DNA of 8,699 nucleotides from Nitrospirota bacterium. Lineage in GTDB: Bacteria > Nitrospirota_A > Leptospirillia > Leptospirillales > Leptospirillaceae. Both the position numbers and the translations under genes were made by a program. Positions within the stretch are counted from its first letter, which is position 1. Each line of letters begins with the position of its first letter. The notes beneath the pieces are model-generated. The model worked only from the letters and a program-made list of their open reading frames with translations, was not told where the DNA came from and did no database searches. The stretch is from NCBI GenBank assembly GCA_021838765.1, contig JAKCCY010000108.1:1-8699 (forward strand), written 5' to 3'. Shown here piece by piece: positions 1 through 6,677 of the stretch.

Positions 1-2
1 TC

Positions 3-854
3 GTCAGTCCCTCAGAGGGGTGGGTAACAGGAGCTTCCGGCTCGATTCTCCACACATCTGATTCTGGTAAGACGTGGACGGCACAGGTTTCAGGAACAAC
101 TCACTGGCTCCAGTCTGCATCCTTTGTCAGCCCTACAAAGGGATGGATCGTTGGTAATCAGGGAACAATCCTGACAACTGATGATGGTGGGCAAACCTGG
201 GTTCCCCAGAATTCAGGAGTCAGATTTGATCTATATACGGTCACTTTCCTGAGCCCGACGGAAGGTTTTGCCGGAGGCTTTGCCGGGACCCTTCTCCATA
301 CTCAGGATGGTGGTGCCACATGGTCAAAGGTTTCAACTGATACCGCCCAATGGATCATGGATATCTTTTTCCTGAAGAACAATCCTTCAAACGGTTGGGC
401 TGTCGGGCAGGACGGTCTTATTCTCGTGACCACCGACGGAGGAAAAACCTGGAGCAAAAAACGCAATCCAGTGGGTAAAGATCTTTATGGAGTCTACTTT
501 GCGGATGCCACCCATGGATGGGCTGTCGGTACCCATGGAATTATCGAGTTTTCCTCGAATGGGGGCCTTTCCTGGTCCATCCAGAATGGAATGGGTGTTG
601 GTCCTTTGGGTCGAGGAATCGAGGGCGATGAAAGGGAGCTGAACGATCTTCATGCCATTACCTTTATCGATGACAAGACCGGTTATGCGGTCGGTGTTAT
701 GGGAATACTCCTGAAAACGACTGATGGTGGAAATCATTGGAGCCTGATCCCATCAGGAACAGGACTCGATCTTTACAATATTTCCTTCCAGGGAGCGAGT
801 AGTGGCTGGATCGTTGGTGTTGGAGGCATGATTCTTCACCTGGGAAACAGTTGA
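3..854 (+). CDS. Ycf48/BNR-type beta-propeller protein, 3' part (5' end outside window)
   Basis: The reading frame is open from the first complete codon at position 3 to TGA at 852-854, giving 283 visible residues with no start, so the N-terminus and any signal peptide lie upstream. Seven copies of a 40-50 residue repeat are visible, each centred on a G-[WYF]-x-x-G-x-x-G-x-[IL]-[LI] strand pair; the first six continue into a [DNS]-[GS]-G-x-x-W turn (for example GWIVGNQGTIL followed by DDGGQTW). This is the pattern of the Ycf48/HCF136 family and related BNR or sialidase-like propellers. The last repeat stops after its second strand, as expected if the N-terminal segment closes the final blade. 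Ycf48 itself helps photosystem II assembly, but many non-photosynthetic bacteria encode secreted relatives of unknown role. No catalytic residues are recognisable and I assign no reaction. A terminator follows 22 bp after the stop, so this gene ends its transcription unit. Confidence 0.9.
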   Translation, partial: VSPSEGWVTGASGSILHTSDSGKTWTAQVSGTTHWLQSASFVSPTKGWIVGNQGTILTTDDGGQTWVPQNSGVRFDLYTVTFLSPTEGFAGGFAGTLLHTQDGGATWSKVSTDTAQWIMDIFFLKNNPSNGWAVGQDGLILVTTDGGKTWSKKRNPVGKDLYGVYFADATHGWAVGTHGIIEFSSNGGLSWSIQNGMGVGPLGRGIEGDERELNDLHAITFIDDKTGYAVGVMGILLKTTDGGNHWSLIPSGTGLDLYNISFQGASSGWIVGVGGMILHLGNS

Positions 855-875
855 TCCGTCTGTCCTTTAAAAAAT

Positions 876-917
876 AGGGCTGGCTTCCCGGGATTTGCTG
901 GGTCCAGCCCTTTTTTT
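876..917 (+). terminator. Rho-independent terminator after the propeller gene
   Basis: AGGGCTGG (876-883) pairs perfectly with CCAGCCCT (904-911), and a run of seven T residues (911-917) follows directly. A short inner CCC/GGG pairing (887-889 with 900-902) may lengthen the stem. Position and T-tract fit an intrinsic terminator for the upstream gene, which isolates it from the operon beginning at 960. Confidence 0.9.
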
Positions 918-959
918 ATTCTTTTTCCCCTCATTCTCAATATATGCTAGGATCAGCTC

Positions 960-1568
960 ATGATTAATTATATTCCACTGACATTTTTTGGATTGATAGC
1001 TGTTGTTGGACTTGCCTTTTTTGTTCATGGATTCATGAACCGGCAAAAAATATTTGCAGATTTTCAGGAATTGGCAAAAAAATTCGATGGCCGGGCGGGG
1101 AGGGATAATATTATCTCATACCCCTGGTTTGAAGGGCATGTGGACGGAAGAGATCTCCGGGTTTTTTTTCATACATCGGAGAATCACACTGTCAGTGTTC
1201 TGAATCTGGTCTCCGAGCTTGGTATTGCCTCTGATGCCCATTTTGTCCTTCTTCAGAAAGATGGCTTCCGAAAACCCAAACCTGAGGATCTGGTCAAGCT
1301 TCAGGCTGAAGTCGGTCCCGCTCTCGATATCCCTGTACCGTTTGACGTTCGTTCGCCGAATGCTGATGAAACCCGGCGTGTGCTGTCTATGCCACCCGTT
1401 ACAAACGCTCTGGGCGAAATGACTCCCTTTAACCAGATACTGGTGTGGGACGGGCGCATTCTCTTTTCAAAGCAGTTTGACGGTGTTCAGGAAACCAATC
1501 CGGTCGCTTTTCAGAAGACTCTGTCGAATATGGTAGGACTGTGCCATGCCATTGAGTCAGGAATCTAG
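960..1568 (+). CDS. Membrane-anchored protein of unknown function (first gene of operon)
   Basis: This 202-residue protein starts at ATG 960; an AGGA at 949-952 gives a usable, if closely packed, ribosome binding site. Residues about 5-25 (from IPLTFFGLIAVVGLAFFVHGF) form one strong hydrophobic helix followed by basic residues, which suggests a single N-terminal membrane anchor with a soluble domain of about 175 residues. That domain begins with an amphipathic stretch (FADFQELAKKFDGR) and has alternating strand-like segments such as RDLRVFFHTSE and NQILVWDGRILFS. I recognise no family and no catalytic motif. The 3' end overlaps the next gene by 23 bp in another frame, so the two are probably translationally coupled and belong to the same operon as the DsrE/F/H-like proteins and the permeases. 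No convincing promoter is visible in the 42 bp between the preceding terminator and the start codon. Confidence 0.85.
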   Translation: MINYIPLTFFGLIAVVGLAFFVHGFMNRQKIFADFQELAKKFDGRAGRDNIISYPWFEGHVDGRDLRVFFHTSENHTVSVLNLVSELGIASDAHFVLLQKDGFRKPKPEDLVKLQAEVGPALDIPVPFDVRSPNADETRRVLSMPPVTNALGEMTPFNQILVWDGRILFSKQFDGVQETNPVAFQKTLSNMVGLCHAIESGI

Positions 1569-1923
1569 CGTCGTGTCGGACAGCAAAAAACATGTGGTCC
1601 TGCTTCTTGTCAAAAGTCCGGAAATGACACAGTTTTTTCTGGTGATAAGGATGGCAATGGCTTTCCTGTCAACAGGGGCACGGGTCACCCTTTTCCTGAT
1701 GGATGATGCTGTTCTTGGTCTTCTGCCAAGAAATTACAGGGATCCTGGATCTTTTCCCCTGTCTTCGGTTCTGTCGTCAGGGGGAGAGATTCTTGTCTGC
1801 CAGTCTACTGCGGAACCGCGAGGCCTTCTCTCTGAAAATCTGCCCCCGGGGGTCTGTTTTGAGACCCAAGTCCATTTGGGGCAATTATCTTCCGAGGCAG
1901 ATGTTTTTCTCCCCTTTCTGTAG
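1546..1923 (+). CDS. DsrE/TusD-like sulfur-relay protein
   Basis: This 125-residue soluble protein is a probable DsrE-family subunit. Members carry persulfide sulfur on a conserved cysteine, in TusBCD for tRNA 2-thiouridine synthesis or in DsrEFH for sulfur oxidation. Visible support is the Rossmann-like opening (HVVLLLVKSPEMTQF), a helix (VIRMAMAFLSTGARVTLFLMDDAVLGLL) typical of the family, and EILVCQSTAEPRGLL around residues 81-95, where Cys85 followed by a downstream RGL matches the active-cysteine region of DsrE/TusD. A second cysteine is Cys104. ATG 1546 is preferred because TAGGA lies at 1534-1538; GTG 1573 is an alternative. The gene overlaps the upstream one by 23 bp and is followed after 25 bp by a DsrF-like gene. 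Gene order E-F-H matches the usual trio, although sequence divergence is considerable. Whether it forms a complex and what accepts the sulfur are inferences. Confidence 0.72.
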   Translation: MPLSQESSVVSDSKKHVVLLLVKSPEMTQFFLVIRMAMAFLSTGARVTLFLMDDAVLGLLPRNYRDPGSFPLSSVLSSGGEILVCQSTAEPRGLLSENLPPGVCFETQVHLGQLSSEADVFLPFL

Positions 1924-1948
1924 GTAACAGATTTTCTGCGAGGAACCC

Positions 1949-2344
1949 ATGAGTGTTAATCCGTTAAAGAAAAATAAAAAAGTTCTCTTCGTCATCGAGG
2001 AGTCTCCGACCTCCCATCTGAGGCATTTTGAAGCGATGAGAATGGCTCTTGGTTTTTCGGTAACCCATGGCGGAATGAAAATTCTTCTGCGGGGGCGAGG
2101 TGTCCTGGCCTTGAGGGAAGTGCACCCTCTCCTGATCGGGTTGCCTCCGGAACTGTTGGAAGTCCTTCCATTGCTTGCGGACCTCTCCGTCGGAATCTGT
2201 GTCGAGGCAGAAAGCCTTTCCCGCTATTTGCCGGGCCATCGGGTTTCTGGCTCGGAAAAAATTATTTCAAGGGCCGAAGGGATCGATCTGGTTCTGGATT
2301 CGGATCTGGTTCTGGGATTCTGGGGGCAGGGGAGAGTCGCATGA
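1949..2344 (+). CDS. DsrF/TusC-like sulfur-relay protein
   Basis: This 131-residue soluble protein starts at ATG 1949 behind a good GAGGA site (about 1939-1943). The first strand KVLFVIEESPTSHLRHFEAMRMALGFSV and the later segment LSVGICVEAESLSRYL (about residues 79-93) resemble DsrF/TusC, in which a short strand with a cysteine precedes an E-SL-x-x-RGL-like helix. Cys84 occupies the position of the DsrE-type cysteine. DsrF/TusC is normally a structural subunit of the hexameric DsrEFH or TusBCD complex and need not carry sulfur. Its position between the DsrE-like and DsrH-like genes supports the call more strongly than sequence alone. The stop codon overlaps the next start as ATGA at 2341-2344, indicating translational coupling. 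Confidence 0.65.
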   Translation: MSVNPLKKNKKVLFVIEESPTSHLRHFEAMRMALGFSVTHGGMKILLRGRGVLALREVHPLLIGLPPELLEVLPLLADLSVGICVEAESLSRYLPGHRVSGSEKIISRAEGIDLVLDSDLVLGFWGQGRVA

Positions 2345-2610
2345 ATGAACGAAGGCTTTTGATCCTGACTCTTTTTCCTCCACCGGAAGGTTTTATTGAA
2401 ACCTACGAAAGAGTCAGGCTTCGATCCGAGCCTGTTGCGGTCCTGCTTGCGGGCGAGGGAGTCCTGAACTCGATTCCGGACTGCAGCGATCTCTACCGCT
2501 TGCGCGTTGATCTTGAGGGGCGGGGCATTGTTTCCGGTGAGGGTGCTATCTCGGACGAGGAGGCAGCCATTTTGATCCTTTCCGCTTCCTCCGTTATTAC
2601 TTTTACCTGA
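2341..2610 (+). CDS. DsrH/TusB-like sulfur-relay protein
   Basis: This 89-residue protein begins at ATG 2341 inside the preceding stop (ATGA). Size and pattern fit the small DsrH/TusB family: a first strand (RRLLILTLF), a central strand-loop PVAVLLAGEGVLNSI, then LYRLRVDLEGRGI (about residues 51-63). The last is the most recognisable part, since DsrH/TusB proteins carry an L-x-x-D-[LV]-x-[AG]-RG motif there. The C-terminus ends in a hydrophobic strand and a short tail. A cysteine is present at residue 48 (DCSDLY), but the usual early cysteine near residue 20 is absent. With the two preceding genes this completes an E-F-H-like trio. The permease gene follows after only 12 bp and in the same frame, separated by one TGA. 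Confidence 0.68.
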   Translation: MNERRLLILTLFPPPEGFIETYERVRLRSEPVAVLLAGEGVLNSIPDCSDLYRLRVDLEGRGIVSGEGAISDEEAAILILSASSVITFT

Positions 2611-2622
2611 CAGAATCTTCTG

Positions 2623-3429
2623 ATGCGTATTTCGAAAGGGATGATTCGATCTGTCTGGATCCTTCCGCTCCTCATATTCCTGATGGCAATGCCCATTCTT
2701 TTTCATCTCACTCAAACGGTTTTTGACCCTCAGGTCCAGAACTCAAAAGAGGTTCTCTGTCCTCCCGGAACTCCAGGGCATCCGCTTGGTTGCGATTTTT
2801 TGGGGAGGGATAATCTCTCAAGACTGATTTCCGGCTCCTATGTATCCTTGGGGATCGGACTGATGGTCGGACTTTTTTCCACAGCGTTCGGAACGTTGTG
2901 GGGTGTCGTCTCCGGTTCTTCCGGCGGTGTTGTCGACCAGATGATGATGAGGATCCTCGAGGTCTGGTTTGCCCTGCCGGAGATCCTGATTGCAACGATA
3001 TTGCTTCTTGTTCTGGGCCATGGGGCAATGGCGGTCGTCGTGGCACTGACCTTCGGAGGGTGGATGGGGGTCGCAAGGGTTGTCAGGGGAGAGACGCTCA
3101 GAATAAGGGAGCAGCTTTATATGGAAGCCTCCCGATCCATTGGAACACGTCCTGTCCGGATGATCCTGAAGCATTTCATTCCCAATCTCTTGCCGGTCAT
3201 GGGGGTTCTTCTCCTGTTCCGGATACCGGGCGGGATTCTGGGGGAGTCTACCCTGAGTTTCCTTGGGCTTGGGATTGCTCCTCCGCACTCCAGCTGGGGC
3301 ACCCTGGTCAACGAGGGATTCAAGGCCTTGCCGATGACGCCATGGGTTCTTGTCTGGCCAGCTTTGGCGATTGTCGTTACTCTTCTCTCCTTTCAGTGGA
3401 TTGCCGAACGCATTGGAGGGTCGTCATGA
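2623..3429 (+). CDS. Dpp/Opp-type ABC transporter permease, C subunit
   Basis: This 268-residue integral inner-membrane protein is a clear DppC/OppC/NikC/GsiD-type permease. It has an N-terminal helix (about 9-28), a short periplasmic stretch, and then HPLGCDFLGRDNLSRLISG (about 53-71), the classical pre-domain signature of C-type permeases (usually HPLGTDxxGRD). The BPD transport core follows with about five helices. The cytoplasmic EAA loop spans about 168-192 (MEASRSIGTRPVRMILKHFIP), the site that contacts the ATPase. The segment LGESTLSFLGLGIAPPHSSWG (about 206-226) is also diagnostic. Substrate cannot be read from the permease: peptides, nickel and glutathione are all possible. ATG 2623 has only a weak ribosome binding site but lies 12 bp after the DsrH-like stop, so coupling is likely. 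The 3' end overlaps the B permease as ATGA. No ATPase or binding-protein gene lies in the window. Confidence 0.93.
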   Translation: MRISKGMIRSVWILPLLIFLMAMPILFHLTQTVFDPQVQNSKEVLCPPGTPGHPLGCDFLGRDNLSRLISGSYVSLGIGLMVGLFSTAFGTLWGVVSGSSGGVVDQMMMRILEVWFALPEILIATILLLVLGHGAMAVVVALTFGGWMGVARVVRGETLRIREQLYMEASRSIGTRPVRMILKHFIPNLLPVMGVLLLFRIPGGILGESTLSFLGLGIAPPHSSWGTLVNEGFKALPMTPWVLVWPALAIVVTLLSFQWIAERIGGSS

Positions 3430-4337
3430 AACGCCTCCGCGGGAGAGTTCTGGGTGCGATCTTCCTTTTATGGGCGGTCTTTACCCTGACCTTTTTTCTT
3501 TCAAGATTTGCTCCTGGGAATCCGTTTTCCGGAGACAGGAAACTTCCACCCGAAATCATGTCGAATCTTCTGGCCTATTATCATCTCGACCGTCCTCTCT
3601 GGGCCCAGTATCTTGAAGGACTGAAACACGCCGTTCGCGGAGATTTCGGAGTTTCTTTCAAGAATCCCGGACTATCCGTAAACGATATGATCGGCAGAGC
3701 TCTCCCTGTTTCTCTGACCCTGGGGGGGGTAGCACTTCTCGAATCCCTTGTTCTCGCCGTTTTTCTGGGGCTTGCGATTTCTCTTTCCGGGAAAAGGGTC
3801 TCCTCTTTCCTGCGCTTTTTTTCGACGTCTCTTGTGGCACTTCCTTCCTTTTTGCTGGCAACGCTCCTGATCGCAGTGTTTTCAAGTTATCTGGGACTTC
3901 TTCCTCCTGCCCTATGGGAGGGCTGGAAATCTCTTCTCCTTCCGTCACTTTCGATCAGTTTGGCACCCGCAGGATATCTGGCCCGGGTTTTTGCCACAAG
4001 TCTTGAGGAAACGATGGGAAGTCCTTTCTATCAGGCTGCGAGGGGGCATGGTATCGCCAGGGGATTTTTGCTGGTCCGCCATCTTGTTGCGCCGTCCCTG
4101 AATGGGCTTTTGTCGATTCTTGGCCCTTTGGCGGCATCTCTTTTGACGGGATCTTTTGTGGTGGAATCGATCTTTGCCATTCCGGGGCTTGGAAGGGTTT
4201 TTGTCTTGTCTGTCATGAACCGGGACTATCCGATGATCATGGGCACTACGATGGTCTATACCGTTCTTCTGGCACTGATGACGCTTCTGGGGGATTGGCT
4301 CGTCGAGAAAATTGATCCACGGATTCGTGCAATCTAG
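3426..4337 (+). CDS. Dpp/Opp-type ABC transporter permease, B subunit
   Basis: This 303-residue integral membrane permease is the DppB/OppB/NikB/GsiC-type partner of the preceding gene. Diagnostic segments are the N-terminal helix with FFLSRFAPGNPF (about 23-34), the YHLDRPLWAQYLEGL block (about 52-66) leading to GDFGVSF, the EAA loop (about 194-225, with FYQAARGHGIARGFLLVRH), and VVESIFAIPGLGRVF followed by a RDYPMIMG motif (about 245-273). Around six membrane helices are expected. The start at ATG 3426 overlaps the C subunit stop by 4 bp. The frame stays open upstream to 2898, but that part lies inside the C permease and gives a charged, Gly/Cys-rich, non-membrane sequence, so it is rejected. 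Order C before B is the reverse of the common Dpp/Opp arrangement. The operon appears to end here, 13 bp before a convergent gene, so the ATPases and binding protein must be encoded elsewhere. Confidence 0.93.
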   Translation: MKRLRGRVLGAIFLLWAVFTLTFFLSRFAPGNPFSGDRKLPPEIMSNLLAYYHLDRPLWAQYLEGLKHAVRGDFGVSFKNPGLSVNDMIGRALPVSLTLGGVALLESLVLAVFLGLAISLSGKRVSSFLRFFSTSLVALPSFLLATLLIAVFSSYLGLLPPALWEGWKSLLLPSLSISLAPAGYLARVFATSLEETMGSPFYQAARGHGIARGFLLVRHLVAPSLNGLLSILGPLAASLLTGSFVVESIFAIPGLGRVFVLSVMNRDYPMIMGTTMVYTVLLALMTLLGDWLVEKIDPRIRAI

Positions 4338-4350
4338 CCTCCCCTGATTC

Positions 4351-5376
4351 CTACGGAAACAGAGGGTTCCAGAGAGCCTCTCCCTTTTTGGAGATGGAGG
4401 CGATGACGGATGGATCGATTCCCATTTTTTCCATCTGGGCAAGAAGATCCGGGAAAGATGTCTGTTGTTGCCCTATGCGGCCAAGACAGCTTTTCTGGAT
4501 AATATGGGTTGCATGGAATATTCCAGTGGCTTCCTTGCTCTTCCAGCGTGTTTTCCAGTTGATCTCATGGCTGTTTGCTCCATCCGGGCTCGATAGGTAA
4601 AGCTCCATTCCTTTTAGAAAATCATCCCGTTTCCTTCTCGACGCAATGGGGAAGAGGTCTGCTTTCTGGTTACTGTGGCCTTTTTCAAAGGCGGACAGAT
4701 CCGTAAAGTGGGCCCATCGGGCAAGATCTTCAGCATCTTCCTCGTTCATGCTGATGTCCTTTGCAATCTGGAATGCTCCCTGGGCCAGACGCTCCCGGAA
4801 TCCCATCGGTTCTTCCCGGAATCGTTCAAACGACTGGGAAAAGATCGATACTTCGTAGGGGGTCAGATTGGCGATCATTGCGACTGACTCCAGGAGGGAG
4901 AGATTTCCGATAAAGATTTCCCGGAAGGACATCATCGGATGCCCGGAGACAATTGCGGCATGGACAGAAAGAAGGGCCGTCGTTGTCACTTCGATATCGG
5001 AATGGCCACCGAGTCCTATGGAGGTCATTCCGATACGGATTTCCGGCAAGCTTGTGTCGGTAGATCCAGGAAGACGTCTCGGACCCCCTTCCAGGATTCT
5101 TGAGGCAACGATCTTGGCTCCGTCCGCACTTGTTTCGGGCAAAATCAGGATCTCGATGTCCGGGCCGAGCTCAAAATAAATATCGGGGGTCCGTACATAA
5201 GGAGAAACGATATTGTCAAGAGAGACAGGGGCACCGCCTTCTTCTGTCTTGACCACCGCTATCAGGGAAAGATCCCGGCCATATCTGAATGCCCTGAGGA
5301 CTTCCTTTGATATTTCAGGGTGTGATCTCACCCATTCCACAAGCGATTTGATGCTTTGGGGGAAGAAACTCGACAT
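4351..5376 (-). CDS. Probable degenerate GGDEF-like protein with possible HD-like C-terminal domain
   Basis: This 341-residue protein has no signal peptide or membrane segment and starts at ATG (complement of 5374-5376) behind AAAGGA (complement of 5383-5388). Residues about 29-125 resemble a GGDEF fold: YGRDLSLIAVVK as first strand, then TPDIYFELGPDIEILILPET, then GAKIVASRI and a strand PEIRIGMTSIGLGGHSD. In true cyclases the ELGP-DIE position carries GG[DE]EF; here it reads GPDIE, so diguanylate cyclase activity is very unlikely. Residues about 155-235 are helical and end in LARWAHFTDLSAFEKG, which loosely recalls the lHDiGK region of HD-GYP domains but lacks the HD pair. The C-terminal part (240-341) is unassigned. 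A signalling or scaffold role, perhaps c-di-GMP related, is inference. It faces the permease operon tail-to-tail and diverges from the PLP enzyme gene. Confidence 0.6.
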   Translation of the reverse strand: MSSFFPQSIKSLVEWVRSHPEISKEVLRAFRYGRDLSLIAVVKTEEGGAPVSLDNIVSPYVRTPDIYFELGPDIEILILPETSADGAKIVASRILEGGPRRLPGSTDTSLPEIRIGMTSIGLGGHSDIEVTTTALLSVHAAIVSGHPMMSFREIFIGNLSLLESVAMIANLTPYEVSIFSQSFERFREEPMGFRERLAQGAFQIAKDISMNEEDAEDLARWAHFTDLSAFEKGHSNQKADLFPIASRRKRDDFLKGMELYLSSPDGANSHEINWKTRWKSKEATGIFHATHIIQKSCLGRIGQQQTSFPDLLAQMEKMGIDPSVIASISKKGEALWNPLFP

Positions 5377-5414
5377 TCAGCATCCTTTTTGTAATGTTTC
5401 TTTTTCATCATGGT

Positions 5415-5441
5415 TTGGTTTCAATCTGTTAATGGTATTAT
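5415..5441 (+). promoter_or_regulatory. Candidate promoter with extended -10 for the PLP enzyme gene
   Basis: TATTAT at 5436-5441 is preceded by TGG at 5433-5435, which makes an extended -10 (TGnTATTAT). A weak -35-like TTGGTT lies at 5415-5420 with 15 bp spacing. Transcription would start near 5448, about 20 bases before ATG 5469. The site sits in the 92 bp divergent region between the GGDEF-like gene and the PLP enzyme gene. Confidence 0.5.
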
Positions 5442-5468
5442 GAAAGAATTGTTCAGGTTTGAAAAGTT

Positions 5469-6677
5469 ATGGGAGGAAAATTGAAAAATAAAAAAAACTA
5501 TACATCGCTTCGCCCCAGCACAAAATGCATTCATGCCGGCGGTCCGGAGGATCCGTGGCGTGCATTGACGCCTCCGCTGTATCAGACATCCACCTTTACT
5601 TTTCAGGATTTTGACCAGGTGGACAGGGTTCTGAAGGGAGAAGAGGATGGGTTTGTCTATGGGCGGATGGGAAATCCGACGACCGATCGGTTCGAAAAGC
5701 TGGTCTCCGAGCTTGAGGAAGGGGAGAAGACCCGATCATTCGCTTCCGGGATGGGTGCCATTTCAGCCATCCTGATCCATTTGGCAAAAAAACATCCCGA
5801 GATTGCTTTTCCGAAGGTCCTTTACGGGGGAACCCGGGCGTTTATCGAACAATACCTTATCCCGTCGGGGTGTTTGATTCACTGGTTCGACCCCAGGGAA
5901 GAGGGTTGGGATGAAGAACTTTCCCGGCGCCTCTCTCCGGATACCGGGGCCATCTTTGCCGAAACGCCATCGAACCCGGTGATGACGGTGATCGATCTTG
6001 AGAAACTGTCATCTGTTGCGAAAAAAGTCGGGGCTCCCCTGGTGGTGGACAATACCTTTGCCACTCCCATTCTGCAGAAGCCTCTCGTCCTGGGTGCCGA
6101 TATCGTGGTTCATAGCGCGACCAAGTATCTGGGCGGCCATGGAGACCTTCTCGGAGGGACTGTTACCGGAAAGGCATCGCTGATTGACCGTCTCTCCTTC
6201 GAAGAGGGTTCTTATCTTGGCGCGACCCTTTCCCCCTTCAACGCCTGGCTCCTCCTTCGCGGGATGAAAACGCTTCCTCTCAGGATGGACGCCCATTGTC
6301 GGGGAGCGATGATGGTTGCGGAATTTCTTTCCGGACATCCCGGGGTGAAATCCGTCCATTATCCGGGGCTTTCAAAAGATCCCGGACACAAGATCGCGTC
6401 TTCCCAGATGAAAGGATTCGGGGGGATGCTTTCTTTTTCCCTGGGAGATGACCAAAGAGCGAGACGAGTCGCTTCAGGTCTTGAGCTTTTTAAAATCGCG
6501 GTGAGTCTTGGCGATCCGGAAAGCCTGATTGAGCATCCCGCTTCGTTGAGCCATCGTCAGATGACGGCAGAGGAGCGGATGGCTTTGGGGATCGATCCCG
6601 GATTCCTGAGGGTATCTGTGGGGCTTGAGGATCCGGAGGACCTGGTTCTGGACCTGAAACGGGCATTGGAAAGATGA
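5469..6677 (+). CDS. PLP-dependent Cys/Met-metabolism enzyme (cystathionine gamma-synthase/lyase-like)
   Basis: This 402-residue cytosolic enzyme belongs to the Cys/Met metabolism PLP family (cystathionine gamma-synthase, beta- and gamma-lyase, methionine gamma-lyase, O-acyl-homoserine sulfhydrylase). Visible family marks are YGRMGNPT (64-71; Tyr64 and Arg66 bind PLP phosphate), FASGMGAIS (91-99), AETPSNP (164-170), VVDNTFATP (192-200; Asp194 pairs with the PLP nitrogen), SATKYLGGHGD (216-226; Lys219 is the Schiff-base lysine) and SLGDPESLIEHPASLSH (346-362). The segment LYGGTRAFIEQYL replaces the usual YGGTY of cystathionine enzymes and the YGCTF of methionine gamma-lyase, so exact substrate is open. 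ATG 5469 has no clear ribosome binding site, whereas GGGAGG at 5471-5476 sits 4 bp before TTG 5481; the true start may be that TTG (398 residues). The 3' end overlaps the convergent DUF2231 gene by 121 bp. Confidence 0.9.
   Translation: MGGKLKNKKNYTSLRPSTKCIHAGGPEDPWRALTPPLYQTSTFTFQDFDQVDRVLKGEEDGFVYGRMGNPTTDRFEKLVSELEEGEKTRSFASGMGAISAILIHLAKKHPEIAFPKVLYGGTRAFIEQYLIPSGCLIHWFDPREEGWDEELSRRLSPDTGAIFAETPSNPVMTVIDLEKLSSVAKKVGAPLVVDNTFATPILQKPLVLGADIVVHSATKYLGGHGDLLGGTVTGKASLIDRLSFEEGSYLGATLSPFNAWLLLRGMKTLPLRMDAHCRGAMMVAEFLSGHPGVKSVHYPGLSKDPGHKIASSQMKGFGGMLSFSLGDDQRARRVASGLELFKIAVSLGDPESLIEHPASLSHRQMTAEERMALGIDPGFLRVSVGLEDPEDLVLDLKRALER

Noticed and set aside
2224..3288. Several minus-strand open frames opposite the DsrH-like and permease C genes
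   Set aside because: Their products are Arg/Ser/His/Pro-rich without family motifs and lie antisense to well-supported genes; they reflect codon bias of the plus strand.
2898..3425. Upstream extension of the B permease frame, open to 2898
   Set aside because: It lies wholly inside the C permease gene and translates to a charged, Gly/Cys-rich sequence with no membrane segments. Homology of the B permease begins at ATG 3426, which overlaps the C stop as ATGA.
4338..4380. Possible bidirectional terminator between the permease operon and the convergent gene
   Set aside because: Only a poor CCCTG/CAGAGGG pairing without a T-tract is present in the short space, so no terminator is called.
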